DNA of 64,000 bases from UBA1715 sp045600045 (lineage in GTDB: Bacteria > Bacteroidota > Bacteroidia > Bacteroidales > UBA1715), in the NCBI GenBank assembly GCA_045600045.1, contig JAZRXD010000089.1:1-64000 (forward strand). The letters are read 5' to 3'. Under the pieces are notes generated by a model that was not told the origin of the DNA, made no database searches, and saw only the letters and a list, made by a program, of their open reading frames with translations. Of this stretch, positions 36,836 through 44,993 are shown in pieces. The position numbers and the translations under genes are program-made. Within the stretch, counting starts at the first letter, position 1, and the number at the start of each line of letters is the position of its first letter.

Positions 36836-37727
36836 CAAACTTGTCGGACATATTGCAATATTTTTAGCGTATGTGATATTCGGATTCAATATAATCACCT
36901 GCAAAAATCTTGTTTCGTTTGATGTGATTTCCCCTATCGGGATTTTTTGTCTCCGTGCAATTGGAGCAACAATTTGTTTTTGGATTCTGTCATTGTTTTT
37001 GCCTAAAGAAAAAGTTGACAAACGTGATTTGCCCAAAATTTTCATAGCTTCAATGTTGGGATTGTTTCTCACCCAAATGAGCTTCCTCGTAGCAATGAAA
37101 ATAACGACGCCAGTTGATGCTTCAATCATGACGTCACTCACACCTATATTTACGATGTTTATTGCGGCAATTTTTCTAAAAGAACCTATATCGGTAAAAA
37201 AAGCAGGTGGCGTTGCAATCAGTTTCGGTGGCGTTATTCTTTTAATCCTAAATAGTACTCATGTGCCCAACGGGGTTGAGCAGAGCCATCCATTAGGTTT
37301 GTTTCTTATGATATTGAACGGATTATTTTTTGCCAGTTATTTAGGAGCGTTTCGCCCTTTAGTCAGAAAATATAGTACGGTAACATTTATGAAATGGATG
37401 TTCCTATTCTCCATGCTCGTTTCTGTTTTATTCGATCACAAAGAATTCGCAACAATAAATTATTCGGCAATCAATTCCGATTTTCTTCTAAATCTGTCGT
37501 TTACAGTTATTTGTGCAACATTCATTGCTTATTTTCTTGTTCCTATCGGTCAAAAACGATTACGTCCGACAGTTGTAAGTATGTACGCATATTTACAGCC
37601 ATTCATTGCCGCAATTGTAAGCATTGCGTTACAAATGGACACACTCAACTGGCAAAAAGTTGTTGCCGCAATTTTGGTATTCGGCGGAGTTTATTTAGTC
37701 AACAAAAGCAAAGCTCGCGAAAATTAA
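36828..37727 (+). CDS. EamA/DMT superfamily transporter
   Basis: This 299-residue inner membrane protein has ten predicted hydrophobic helices arranged as two EamA repeats (first about 5-140, second about 155-295). Conserved family features include PISPIGIFCLRA-like spacing, TTPVDASIMTSLTPIFTMF and YLQPFIAAIVSI. DMT members export or import amino acids, sugars or other metabolites; the substrate is not deducible. The start MNSKLVGHIA at 36828 overlaps the esterase stop by eight bases. It is the last gene of the four-gene unit and ends three bases from a convergent gene, with no hairpin between. Confidence 0.88.
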   Translation: MNSKLVGHIAIFLAYVIFGFNIITCKNLVSFDVISPIGIFCLRAIGATICFWILSLFLPKEKVDKRDLPKIFIASMLGLFLTQMSFLVAMKITTPVDASIMTSLTPIFTMFIAAIFLKEPISVKKAGGVAISFGGVILLILNSTHVPNGVEQSHPLGLFLMILNGLFFASYLGAFRPLVRKYSTVTFMKWMFLFSMLVSVLFDHKEFATINYSAINSDFLLNLSFTVICATFIAYFLVPIGQKRLRPTVVSMYAYLQPFIAAIVSIALQMDTLNWQKVVAAILVFGGVYLVNKSKAREN

Positions 37728-37730
37728 AAT

Positions 37731-38192
37731 CTACAACAACGTGGAAAACAACACTGTTGGCGGAACTACTCCGTCAACAGTCATAACTATATCACTCGAA
37801 TAGGTACTCTTTCCACGATACACGTGGCGACCATCATACGTATACAAAATATCGCTGGAATATGTGCTTTTGCCTTTATACACATGGCGTCCATCCCATG
37901 TGTACAAGATGTCGCTCGAATACGTACTGTTACCTTTATAAATATGTTTTCCGTCGTATGTCAATAAAATATCACTTGAATAAGTACTATTTCCTTTGAA
38001 CAAATTTTTACCATCCCACGTGTACACAATATCGCTCGAATACGTGCTGTTACCCGTGTACAATTTTTTCCCATCAAAAGAATAATGAATATCGCTGGAA
38101 TATGTGCTATTACCACGATAAAGATGAATTTGAGAAGAAGAAAATAAAGACATAAAAATAAAAATTAAAGTAAAAAACAAACATTTTTTCAT
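37731..38192 (-). CDS. Exported protein of six 20-residue STYSSDI repeats
   Basis: This 153-residue protein has a signal peptide (MKKCLFFTLIFIFMSLFSSSQ) and then almost only repeats. Six copies, each exactly 20 residues, have the pattern Y-x-G-N/K-STYSSDI-xx-T-x-DG-x-x. It ends in a short tail VVPPTVLFSTLL. Each repeat looks like two beta strands with a DG turn, suggesting a small beta-solenoid or propeller-like surface protein. No Cys, catalytic motif or sorting domain is present. I do not know a named family. A start two codons upstream (38198) is possible. It converges on the EamA gene with three bases between. Confidence 0.8.
   Translation of the reverse strand: MKKCLFFTLIFIFMSLFSSSQIHLYRGNSTYSSDIHYSFDGKKLYTGNSTYSSDIVYTWDGKNLFKGNSTYSSDILLTYDGKHIYKGNSTYSSDILYTWDGRHVYKGKSTYSSDILYTYDGRHVYRGKSTYSSDIVMTVDGVVPPTVLFSTLL
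37764..38123 (-). repeat. Six tandem 60-bp coding repeats
   Basis: Six in-frame units of exactly 60 bp encode the 20-residue repeats. Units are clearly related but diverged at third positions, more than the 225-bp repeats near 12 kb, indicating an older array held by protein-level selection. Confidence 0.85.
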
Positions 38193-38209
38193 AGCCAAAC
38201 ATTTTGTAA

Positions 38210-38217
38210 CAAAGGTA
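38210..38217 (-). promoter_or_regulatory. -7 box of the repeat-protein gene
   Basis: TACCTTTG on the minus strand lies 17 bases upstream of the ATG at 38192. A -33 motif is not clear. Confidence 0.45.
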
Positions 38218-38392
38218 ACACTTCTTTAATTTTATAGATAATGCACAACGGGTTAAATTTATTTTTCACATCTGTGTCATCTCCATAGACTAAATTAGAA
38301 ATTGTAATAACTTGTGCATAAGTTAATATCTCTACACTGTGAAAATCCACAAAAAGAAACTACATTCGCACACGAATTTTAACAACGTTGTA

Positions 38393-40441
38393 ATGAAAAC
38401 TATCTCAGAACGTTCAGCCGACAACTTGCGTATTCTCGCAGTTTCGATGGTTGAAAAAGCAAAATCAGGTCACCCAGGCGGTTCTATGGGTGGAATGGAT
38501 TTTATCTCCGTTTTATATTCAGAATTTCTTCAATACGACCCAACGGATTTGAAATGGGCAAATCGTGATAGATTTTTCCTTGATCCTGGTCATATGTCGC
38601 CAATGTTGTACGCAACATTGGCTATGGTTGGCTCGCTTTCTATTGATGATTTGAAGAATTTCCGTCAATGGGGAAGCATCACAGCCGGACATCCTGAAGT
38701 AAATCCTGCAATTGGTATCGAAAACACTTCGGGACCGCTTGGTCAAGGTCACACAATGGCTGTCGGAGCTGCAATTGCCGAAAAATTTCTTCGTCATCGT
38801 TTTGGTGATTGGATGCAACATAAAATCTACGCTTTCATTTCCGATGGTGGTGTACAAGAAGAAATTTCTCAAGGTGCTGGCCGTATTGCCGGACACTTAG
38901 GATTGGACAACTTGATTATGTTCTACGACTCCAACGATATTCAACTTTCAACTCACACCGATGCTGTTTCGAGCGAAGACACTGCAAAGAAATATGAGGC
39001 TTGGGGCTGGAGAGTTATCACAATCAATGGAAACGACCACGATGAAATTCGCAAAGCCTTGAAATGGGCCAACGAAAAATCCGACAAACCATCGTTGATT
39101 ATCGGTAAAACCGTTATGGGTAAAGGTCTTTTGGATGCTAACGGGAACTCTTTCGAAGGACAAACATCAACTCACGGACAACCTGTTAGCAAAGCTGGAG
39201 CTTCGGTAGAAAAAACCATTTTAAATTTAGGAGGAAATCCAGAAGATCCATTTGCTGTTTTTGAAGATGTGAAAGAATTCTGGAAAAACGTGAATGCTGA
39301 GAAAGCTAAAAACGCGCAAAAACGTAAAGCAGAACAAGTAGCGTGGGAAAAACAAAATCCAGAATTGGCGAAGAAATTCGCTCAATTTATGTCGGGCGAA
39401 CTTCCAGAAAATCTTGATTTTTCTAAAATTGAACAAAAAGAAAACGCTGCAACTCGTGTTGCTTCGAAGAATGTTCTCGGTTACTTGGCCGAAAATATCG
39501 ACAATATGATTTGTTCATCTGCCGATTTGTCGAATAGCGACAACACAGATGGTTTCTTAAAGAAAACGAAAGACATTGTTAAAGGTGATTTCTCTGGTAA
39601 ATTCCTTGAATCGGGCGTTGCCGAATTAACAATGGCTTCGATTATGAATGGTATTGTCCTTCACGGCGGAATTTTCACAGCATGCGGAACATTCTTCGTA
39701 TTCTCTGAATATATGAAACCAGCAATGCGTTTGTCTGCTTTGATGGAAATCCCAGTAAAATATCTTTGGTCGCACGATGCATTCCGCGTTGGCGAAGACG
39801 GACCAACACACCAACCAATTGAGCAAGAAGCTCAAATGCGCTTGATGGAACAAGTTTACAATCACAGCGGAAAACGTAGTTTTATAGTACTTCGTCCAGC
39901 TGACGGACAAGAAGCAACAGTTTGTTGGGAACTTGCTATGAGAACAAATGACCGCCCAACAGGTTTGATTTTCTCTCGCCAAGTTGTGAAAGATTTACCA
40001 GCAAAAGTTGGCTCTACACGTTATACCGACGCACAAAATGCAAAATTTGGTGCTTACATTATTAACGAACCTAAGAAAGATGTTGATGTTGTTCTTGTAG
40101 CAAATGGTTCAGAAGTAAGCACAATTTACGATGCTTCGCAAATACTTGAAAAAGAACACAATTTGAGCGTACAAGTTGTTTCTGCTCCATCTGAAGGTTT
40201 ATTTAGAGATCAACCAAAGGAATATCAAGAAAAAGTACTTCCATCAAATAAACCAATTTATGGTGTTACTGCTGGACTTTCAATCAATATGCAAGGATTG
40301 GTTGGTGCCAAAGGTAAAGTTTGGGGATTGAACCACTTTGGTTATTCGGCTCCATACACCGTTCTTGATGAAAAATTCGGTTATACGGCCGAAAATATTG
40401 TAAATCAAGTTCTTGAATATCTAAAAGAATTCAAAGCTTAA
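38393..40441 (+). CDS. tkt: Transketolase
   Basis: This 682-residue cytoplasmic enzyme uses thiamine diphosphate to move two-carbon units between sugar phosphates in the pentose phosphate pathway. It shows the SGHPGGSMGG cofactor-site motif, FLDPGHMSPMLYA, the metal/TPP-binding region FISDGGVQEEISQGAG, the active-site EDGPTHQPIEQ of the pyrimidine domain, and a C-terminal domain with VLVANGSEVSTI. ISDGG replaces the more common GDG form. The start MKTISERSAD fits the family; an in-frame GTG 18 codons upstream is less likely. A strong terminator follows. Its cofactor is supplied by the thiamine operon at 20-24 kb. Confidence 0.95.
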   Translation: MKTISERSADNLRILAVSMVEKAKSGHPGGSMGGMDFISVLYSEFLQYDPTDLKWANRDRFFLDPGHMSPMLYATLAMVGSLSIDDLKNFRQWGSITAGHPEVNPAIGIENTSGPLGQGHTMAVGAAIAEKFLRHRFGDWMQHKIYAFISDGGVQEEISQGAGRIAGHLGLDNLIMFYDSNDIQLSTHTDAVSSEDTAKKYEAWGWRVITINGNDHDEIRKALKWANEKSDKPSLIIGKTVMGKGLLDANGNSFEGQTSTHGQPVSKAGASVEKTILNLGGNPEDPFAVFEDVKEFWKNVNAEKAKNAQKRKAEQVAWEKQNPELAKKFAQFMSGELPENLDFSKIEQKENAATRVASKNVLGYLAENIDNMICSSADLSNSDNTDGFLKKTKDIVKGDFSGKFLESGVAELTMASIMNGIVLHGGIFTACGTFFVFSEYMKPAMRLSALMEIPVKYLWSHDAFRVGEDGPTHQPIEQEAQMRLMEQVYNHSGKRSFIVLRPADGQEATVCWELAMRTNDRPTGLIFSRQVVKDLPAKVGSTRYTDAQNAKFGAYIINEPKKDVDVVLVANGSEVSTIYDASQILEKEHNLSVQVVSAPSEGLFRDQPKEYQEKVLPSNKPIYGVTAGLSINMQGLVGAKGKVWGLNHFGYSAPYTVLDEKFGYTAENIVNQVLEYLKEFKA

Positions 40442-40471
40442 TTTTGTGATTGTCAATATAATAAATTCTCC

Positions 40472-40500
40472 AAGCCTATGTTTTTACATAGGCTTTTTTA
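40472..40500 (+). terminator. Terminator after tkt
   Basis: A 9-bp stem AAGCCTATG pairing with CATAGGCTT, with a six-base loop, is followed by TTTTTA. It begins 31 bases after the transketolase stop. Confidence 0.88.
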
Positions 40501-40515
40501 TTTCGTAAAAAATTC

Positions 40516-40523
40516 TACATTTG
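40516..40523 (+). promoter_or_regulatory. -7 box of the 123-residue protein gene
   Basis: TACATTTG matches TAnnTTTG and lies 19 bases before the ATG at 40543. Confidence 0.45.
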
Positions 40524-40542
40524 TATCGATTCTATAAATAAT

Positions 40543-40914
40543 ATGCAACGAATAAAGAACATATCTCTATCAATCTGCGCAATTATTGCAGCTGGATTCT
40601 ATTTAATGATAATGCTTTCTTTTTCAAGCAATTGCACAACTGCGGAGCAACAACTTCCGCACGAAGATGCATTTATAGATTATGTTGAAACCCAAATCGG
40701 CAACCAAGAAACTCCCACAAGTTCCATAAGCACAATCATCAATTTGTGCAAAACGCCAATCAAAAAAAATTCGGAACAAAAATCAGAGGCGACTGCCAAC
40801 GAAATCAAACTAACGACAATTCTTGTCTGTCAGTTTGAAAAAGCAAAAAAAGAAACATCTCCTCTTGCTTTTTCAAGCACCGATATAATCTACCCGTTTA
40901 ATTATTTTTGGTAA
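40543..40914 (+). CDS. Small membrane-anchored protein of unknown function
   Basis: This 123-residue protein has one N-terminal hydrophobic segment (about 8-30, ICAIIAAGFYLMIML), which may be an anchor or uncleaved signal. The remainder is polar, with a few Cys and no motif I recognise, ending in the aromatic sequence YPFNYFW. It has a good -7 box and a terminator-like hairpin after it, suggesting a separate small gene. Coding status rests on the promoter, the start and the membrane segment only. Confidence 0.5.
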   Translation: MQRIKNISLSICAIIAAGFYLMIMLSFSSNCTTAEQQLPHEDAFIDYVETQIGNQETPTSSISTIINLCKTPIKKNSEQKSEATANEIKLTTILVCQFEKAKKETSPLAFSSTDIIYPFNYFW

Positions 40915-40972
40915 AATCCTTCATCGCGCATCTTGCGGTAAATCACTTTTGTTGACGAAATAGATACACACC

Positions 40973-40999
40973 GTAGAAACAAGAGAAAATTGTTTCTAC
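40973..40999 (+). terminator. Terminator-like hairpin
   Basis: A perfect 9-bp stem GTAGAAACA pairing with TGTTTCTAC has a nine-base loop and a following TCTATTTCTTC tract. It lies 58 bases after the 123-residue protein gene. The T content is modest, so this is a moderate call. Confidence 0.45.
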
Positions 41000-41050
41000 T
41001 CTATTTCTTCACAATCAAATTTTATCAAAACATAATTTAACACATTCAAA

Positions 41051-41515
41051 ATGAGTACAACATCTCTTATAGGCCTTATTCTTGTGGCCGTTATCGTCAT
41101 TCCTGTTATATTACTTAATCATAACAAAAACAAGAAAAATGCGGCAATAAAAAAAAAATTAGCCGATATGTCGAGAAACGCAATCATTTCGAATCAAGAA
41201 TTTTGGAATGGTTATTTAATTGCAATTGACGAAATCGACAAAAAATGTTTCTACGTTCATCAAGAAGACAGTTGCTGCAAAGCCGAGACAATCGATTTGA
41301 CAAAATATTCATCGTGCCGCGTTGTTTCGAGCAGTATGTTGGGAACATCGTCAACTTCGATTGATTTGGTCGAATTGGTATTTACTCCAAAAGACAAAGA
41401 ATCCGAAAATAAATCGCTTGTGTTTTTCAATGCCGAAACCGACGGATTTTGCCTTAACGGAGAACTTCAATCTGCCGAACGCTGGAGAAAAATCTGCAGC
41501 AACTTAATCAAATAG
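41051..41515 (+). CDS. Membrane-anchored protein of unknown function
   Basis: This 154-residue protein begins with one transmembrane helix (about 5-24, LIGLILVAVIVIPVILL), followed by a Lys/Asn-rich basic stretch that places the remainder in the cytoplasm. The soluble part (about 45-154) is mixed alpha/beta with DKKCFYVHQEDSC and TSIDLVELVFTPKDKE, not recognised. It precedes the NhaD antiporter gene by 23 bases on the same strand, so the two may be co-transcribed, but a shared role is only a guess. Confidence 0.65.
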   Translation: MSTTSLIGLILVAVIVIPVILLNHNKNKKNAAIKKKLADMSRNAIISNQEFWNGYLIAIDEIDKKCFYVHQEDSCCKAETIDLTKYSSCRVVSSSMLGTSSTSIDLVELVFTPKDKESENKSLVFFNAETDGFCLNGELQSAERWRKICSNLIK

Positions 41516-41538
41516 TATTGTTTTAAAATTTTAGAATT

Positions 41539-42825
41539 ATGTATTCTACAATAATGGTTATCATTTTTGTTCTTGGCTATCTGTGTATAGCCCTTGAACA
41601 TCCTCTGAAGCTTGACAAAGCGGCCATTGCTTTGTTAATTGGCGTGCTAACCTGGACTGTTTTTATTGTTTTTGGCGAAAACGACATAACCGAAGTCGGC
41701 AACATGCTGAACGAAAATTTAGCTGAAACCGCACAAACACTTTTCTTCCTTTTTGCCGCAATGACAATTGTTGAAATTATCGACCGACACAATGGTTTCA
41801 AGGTAATTACCGACAAAATTCACGCAACAAGCAAAGTCAAATTAATGTGGTTAATCGGTATCCTTACGTTCTTTATGTCGGCCGTGCTCGACAATCTCAC
41901 AACAACAATCGTGATTTTGTCGTTGCTCCGCAAACTTATCGGTGACAAAGAAACTCGCTGGACGTTTGCAAGTATTGTAGTTTTAGCAGCAAACGCAGGT
42001 GGAGCATGGTCGCCAATTGGTGATGTAACAACAATTATGCTTTGGATTGGAGGACAAATTTCGGCAGCAAACATCATTACATCGATATTCTTACCAAGTT
42101 TAGTTTCTTTAGCTATACCAATGCTTATTTTGTCGTTCACAATGAAAGGCGAATTGGAACGTCCTGCGGCCGAAGAACAAAATACGTTATTGACAACACC
42201 CAAAGAACAAATTTCGTATTTAGTTTTTGGTGTTGCTTTGTTGCTATTTGTTCCCGTATTCAAAACCCTCACCCATCTGCCTCCATTTATGGGAATGTTG
42301 CTCAGTTTGGGTATTTTGTGGCTGGTTGCACAATTTCAGGCAGCAATGTCAAGAGCCAAAAGACGAAATCTTTTAAACGTTAATCAATGCCTTAAACGAG
42401 TTGAAACCTCAACCATATTTTTCTTTTTAGGTATTTTAACAGCAGTTGGAGCATTAGGCGCCGCTGGTCAATTAGGACATCTATCAGAATGGTTAAAAGA
42501 CATTACTGGAGGAAACATCTACGTTATTGATTCGGTAATTGGTGTGCTTTCGTCTATTATCGACAACGTGCCGCTTGTTGCCGCATCAATGGGAATGTAT
42601 CCTATCGATCCAAATGTTGCAGAATTCGCAGCCGACGGAACTTTTTGGTCTATGCTTGCTTACTGCGCCGGAACAGGTGGTTCAATTTTGATTATTGGTT
42701 CCGCAGCCGGTGTTGCTGCAATGGGATTAGAGAAAATCGACTTTATTTGGTATTTAAAGAAAATCAGTTGGTTGGCAATTATCGGCTATTTTGCTGGTGT
42801 TTTCTGTATTTATCTGGGGTTGTAA
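41539..42825 (+). CDS. nhaD: NhaD-type sodium/proton antiporter
   Basis: This 428-residue inner membrane protein of the ion transporter superfamily has about 11-12 hydrophobic segments. Diagnostic parts are VLDNLTTTIVILSLLRKL, AANAGGAWSPIGDVTTIMLW and a second inverted repeat with SSIIDNVPLVAAS and AGTGGSILIIGSAAG. The two discontinuous, Asn/Asp-containing hairpins are typical of NhaD, which expels sodium in exchange for protons. A short cytoplasmic insert lies near 205-225. A strong bidirectional terminator follows 17 bases after the stop. Confidence 0.93.
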   Translation: MYSTIMVIIFVLGYLCIALEHPLKLDKAAIALLIGVLTWTVFIVFGENDITEVGNMLNENLAETAQTLFFLFAAMTIVEIIDRHNGFKVITDKIHATSKVKLMWLIGILTFFMSAVLDNLTTTIVILSLLRKLIGDKETRWTFASIVVLAANAGGAWSPIGDVTTIMLWIGGQISAANIITSIFLPSLVSLAIPMLILSFTMKGELERPAAEEQNTLLTTPKEQISYLVFGVALLLFVPVFKTLTHLPPFMGMLLSLGILWLVAQFQAAMSRAKRRNLLNVNQCLKRVETSTIFFFLGILTAVGALGAAGQLGHLSEWLKDITGGNIYVIDSVIGVLSSIIDNVPLVAASMGMYPIDPNVAEFAADGTFWSMLAYCAGTGGSILIIGSAAGVAAMGLEKIDFIWYLKKISWLAIIGYFAGVFCIYLGL

Positions 42826-42842
42826 AATCTATACGAATCTAC

Positions 42843-42875
42843 AATAAAGGGAAATCATAACGATTTCCCTTTATT
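42843..42875. terminator. Bidirectional terminator between nhaD and rsmE
   Basis: A perfect 14-bp stem AATAAAGGGAAATC pairing with GATTTCCCTTTATT with a five-base loop lies between convergent genes, with A/T-rich flanks on both sides. Confidence 0.88.
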
Positions 42876-42922
42876 ATTCGAACGTCAGTCCATCAAATAC
42901 AATAAATAATACTATGCATTAA

Positions 42923-43624
42923 TTATTGATTCATAACCTCAACAACATGAACCGCTGCAATAGCTGCCGTTTCTGTTCGTAAACGGCTTTCGCCCAACGA
43001 AATCGGAATCCATCCGTTCTTTTTTGCCAATTCTATCTCCGAAAGCGAAAAATCACCTTCCGGACCAATCAAAATCGTTATCTCACCGCCTTTTTCAATC
43101 TCATCGCGCAACAATTTCTTTTCCTGATTTTCGCAATGGGCAATACACTTCTTCCCTTGATATAGTGTGGCAATTATTGTTTTCACATCGGTCAGTTCCG
43201 ACAATTTTGGCATTGTTGCTTTATATGACTGTTTCATAGCCGAAAGCACAATACGTTCAATTCTATCAAGCTTCAAAATTTTACGTTCCGAATTTTCGGA
43301 ACAAATAGGAATGATTTCGTCAACACCAATTTCAACTGCTTTTTCCACAAAGAACTCGAATCTGTCGATATTTTTTGTTGGAGCCACGCACATACGTACA
43401 TAATAATTATGTGAGCCGAAGTTTTCTACTTTACGAATGATAGAACATACACAATCTCGTTTGCCTATGGATTCAATTCGTGCATAGTATAAATTCCCCA
43501 ACCCATCAATCACGTTGATTTCGTCAACAACAACTTTACGCAAAACTTTCGTGCAATGTTTTGCTTCATCTTCATTCAACACAATTGAATGTTCGTCGAT
43601 TTCAGAGGAAAAGAATAAATTCAT
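42923..43624 (-). CDS. rsmE: 16S rRNA (uracil(1498)-N(3))-methyltransferase RsmE
   Basis: This 233-residue SPOUT-fold enzyme methylates U1498 of 16S rRNA. It has the N-terminal RNA-binding barrel (HSIVLNEDEAKHCTKVLRK), KNIDRFEFFVEKAVEIGVDE in the middle, and the C-terminal knot with ILIGPEGDFSLSEIE and SLGESRLRTETAAIAA. Family length is about 240, so this is complete. It is preceded on the same strand by a tRNA-Lys gene with its own terminator. Confidence 0.93.
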   Translation of the reverse strand: MNLFFSSEIDEHSIVLNEDEAKHCTKVLRKVVVDEINVIDGLGNLYYARIESIGKRDCVCSIIRKVENFGSHNYYVRMCVAPTKNIDRFEFFVEKAVEIGVDEIIPICSENSERKILKLDRIERIVLSAMKQSYKATMPKLSELTDVKTIIATLYQGKKCIAHCENQEKKLLRDEIEKGGEITILIGPEGDFSLSEIELAKKNGWIPISLGESRLRTETAAIAAVHVVEVMNQ

Positions 43625-43640
43625 AGTTATCTAAATAAAA

Positions 43641-43666
43641 AAGAGGAAGACTTTCATCTTCCTCTT
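43641..43666 (-). terminator. Terminator of the tRNA-Lys transcript
   Basis: A 10-bp stem (AAGAGGAAGA pairing with TCTTCCTCTT, six-base loop) is followed on the minus strand by a T-rich tract. It begins four bases after the tRNA 3' end. Confidence 0.85.
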
Positions 43667-43669
43667 CCG

Positions 43670-43742
43670 TGATCCAGATGGGGCTCGAACCCATGACCCC
43701 ATCCTTAAAAGGGATGTGCTCTACCTGCTGAGCTACTGAATC
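43670..43742 (-). tRNA. tRNA-Lys (anticodon TTT)
   Basis: Read on the minus strand, the 73-nt cloverleaf has acceptor GATTCAG pairing with CTGGATC (one G-T pair), D stem GCTC/GAGC, anticodon stem CATCC/GGATG around loop CTTTTAA (anticodon TTT), a five-base variable loop, and T stem ATGGG/CCCAT with loop TTCGAGC. The CCA tail is not encoded. It is a single tRNA gene. Confidence 0.97.
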
Positions 43743-43824
43743 AATCCATCTTCCTTTAAAGACAGTGCAAAAGTAGTCTTTTTTTTATTACTCCCAAATT
43801 CTAAGATTGTTTTTTTGAAAAAAA

Positions 43825-44526
43825 TTATTCTTCTTCGGGCAAATCAGCTATTTCTCCATTCAAACGGAACTGTATATAGGTAATTTTTTTGCCTTGAGTC
43901 AGATAAAACGACTCATAATGTGTCTTTATTGACAGGATTTCGTCGCAATACTGAGAATTGTACAAATCGTCTGTTGCTATTAAAATTTCTTGTTTGTTAT
44001 ATTCCAACACAGTTTTTGTATAATCAAACAGTTCCTTGCTGTCGGTTTTTAGATTAATTACCGCATTTTGTTTGAGCAATCCACGGTACATATTAAGAAA
44101 TCGAGGCGAAGTCAATCTTTTTTTTGCTCGTCTTTCGCTCAATTGCGGATCGGGAAAAGTTATCCAAATCTCTTCTACTTCGTCTTTACCGAAAAACGAA
44201 TCGACAAATTCTATTCTCGTGCGCAAAAAAGCAACGTTTTTCATGCCTTTTTCCAACGCTGTTTTTGCTCCACGCCAAAAACGAGCACCTTTTATATCAA
44301 CACCAATGAAATTCTTTTGTGGAAACTTTTCGGCCAAAGCAACCGTATATTCACCTTTGCCGCAGCCAAGTTCAAGCACTATAGGATTTTCGTTTTTCCA
44401 ATATGTTTTTTGCCAAGTTCCTTTCAATTTGTAATCCTTTCGGAAAACTTCTTCAAAACCCGGTTGAATTACATTTTCAAACGTTTCGTTCTCGGCAAAT
44501 CGTTGCAGCTTATTTTTCGCGCTCAT
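43825..44526 (-). CDS. trmB: tRNA (guanine(46)-N7)-methyltransferase TrmB
   Basis: This 233-residue cytoplasmic enzyme makes 7-methylguanosine at position 46 of tRNA. It shows the SAM motif LELGCGKGEYTVALA, IGVDIKGARFWRGAKTA, and the family signature WITFPDPQLSERRAKKRL. A C-terminal segment (HYESFYLTQGKKITYIQFR) completes the fold. Its start overlaps the GldH-like gene stop by one base (TAATG), so it is translationally coupled in the holB-ricT-gldH-trmB run. Confidence 0.93.
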   Translation of the reverse strand: MSAKNKLQRFAENETFENVIQPGFEEVFRKDYKLKGTWQKTYWKNENPIVLELGCGKGEYTVALAEKFPQKNFIGVDIKGARFWRGAKTALEKGMKNVAFLRTRIEFVDSFFGKDEVEEIWITFPDPQLSERRAKKRLTSPRFLNMYRGLLKQNAVINLKTDSKELFDYTKTVLEYNKQEILIATDDLYNSQYCDEILSIKTHYESFYLTQGKKITYIQFRLNGEIADLPEEE

Positions 44527-44993
44527 TATTTTTTATTTACAGACAAGGACACTGATTTAATACCCGCAACGCTACACGCATCGTTCTTGCAACGCATAGC
44601 TTGTTCAAATGCAAAAATATACGTTCCAACTTCTGGGAACCGAACATTTGTTTTAAATTGAAAATCATTTGTATAACCGTTCATTCCCGTACCAAGCCAT
44701 TCTCCATCGGTGGAGGAAAGAATAAATTCAACCGTGTCGCGTAGGTATTTATGACTCGGGAAAATCACATCGGTAAACAAAAACAAATTCGCATACGGAT
44801 ACTCGTCATTGTTGGTAATGGAGAAAACCACATCGTATGATTTCAACGTATCGGTCACCTCAACCGAAAAACGAACAACTGAATCTTTCGACCATTCGGC
44901 ATTGTCGAATGATATCGAGTCCTGAAAAATACTTTTGCTATTACATGCACAAAACAACAAAAGAGAACAGAACACGACGCCCAAACTACGCAT
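44526..44993 (-). CDS. gldH: GldH-like gliding motility lipoprotein
   Basis: This 155-residue predicted lipoprotein has a signal with lipobox LLFCAC followed by NSKSIFQDSISF. The beta-rich body with VEVTDTLKSYDVVFSITNND, YPYANLFLF and DGEWLGTGMNGYTND matches GldH, a lipoprotein needed for gliding in Flavobacterium and kept in many non-gliding Bacteroidota. The start at 44993 is set by the signal peptide; upstream in-frame codons reach to 45107 but encode charged residues within ricT. It overlaps the end of ricT by eight bases and trmB by one. Confidence 0.88.
   Translation of the reverse strand: MRSLGVVFCSLLLFCACNSKSIFQDSISFDNAEWSKDSVVRFSVEVTDTLKSYDVVFSITNNDEYPYANLFLFTDVIFPSHKYLRDTVEFILSSTDGEWLGTGMNGYTNDFQFKTNVRFPEVGTYIFAFEQAMRCKNDACSVAGIKSVSLSVNKK

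Noticed and set aside
37764..38123. Regular 60-bp repeats that could suggest a CRISPR array
   Set aside because: The units are contiguous, in frame and encode a repeated peptide after a signal sequence; there are no unique spacers.
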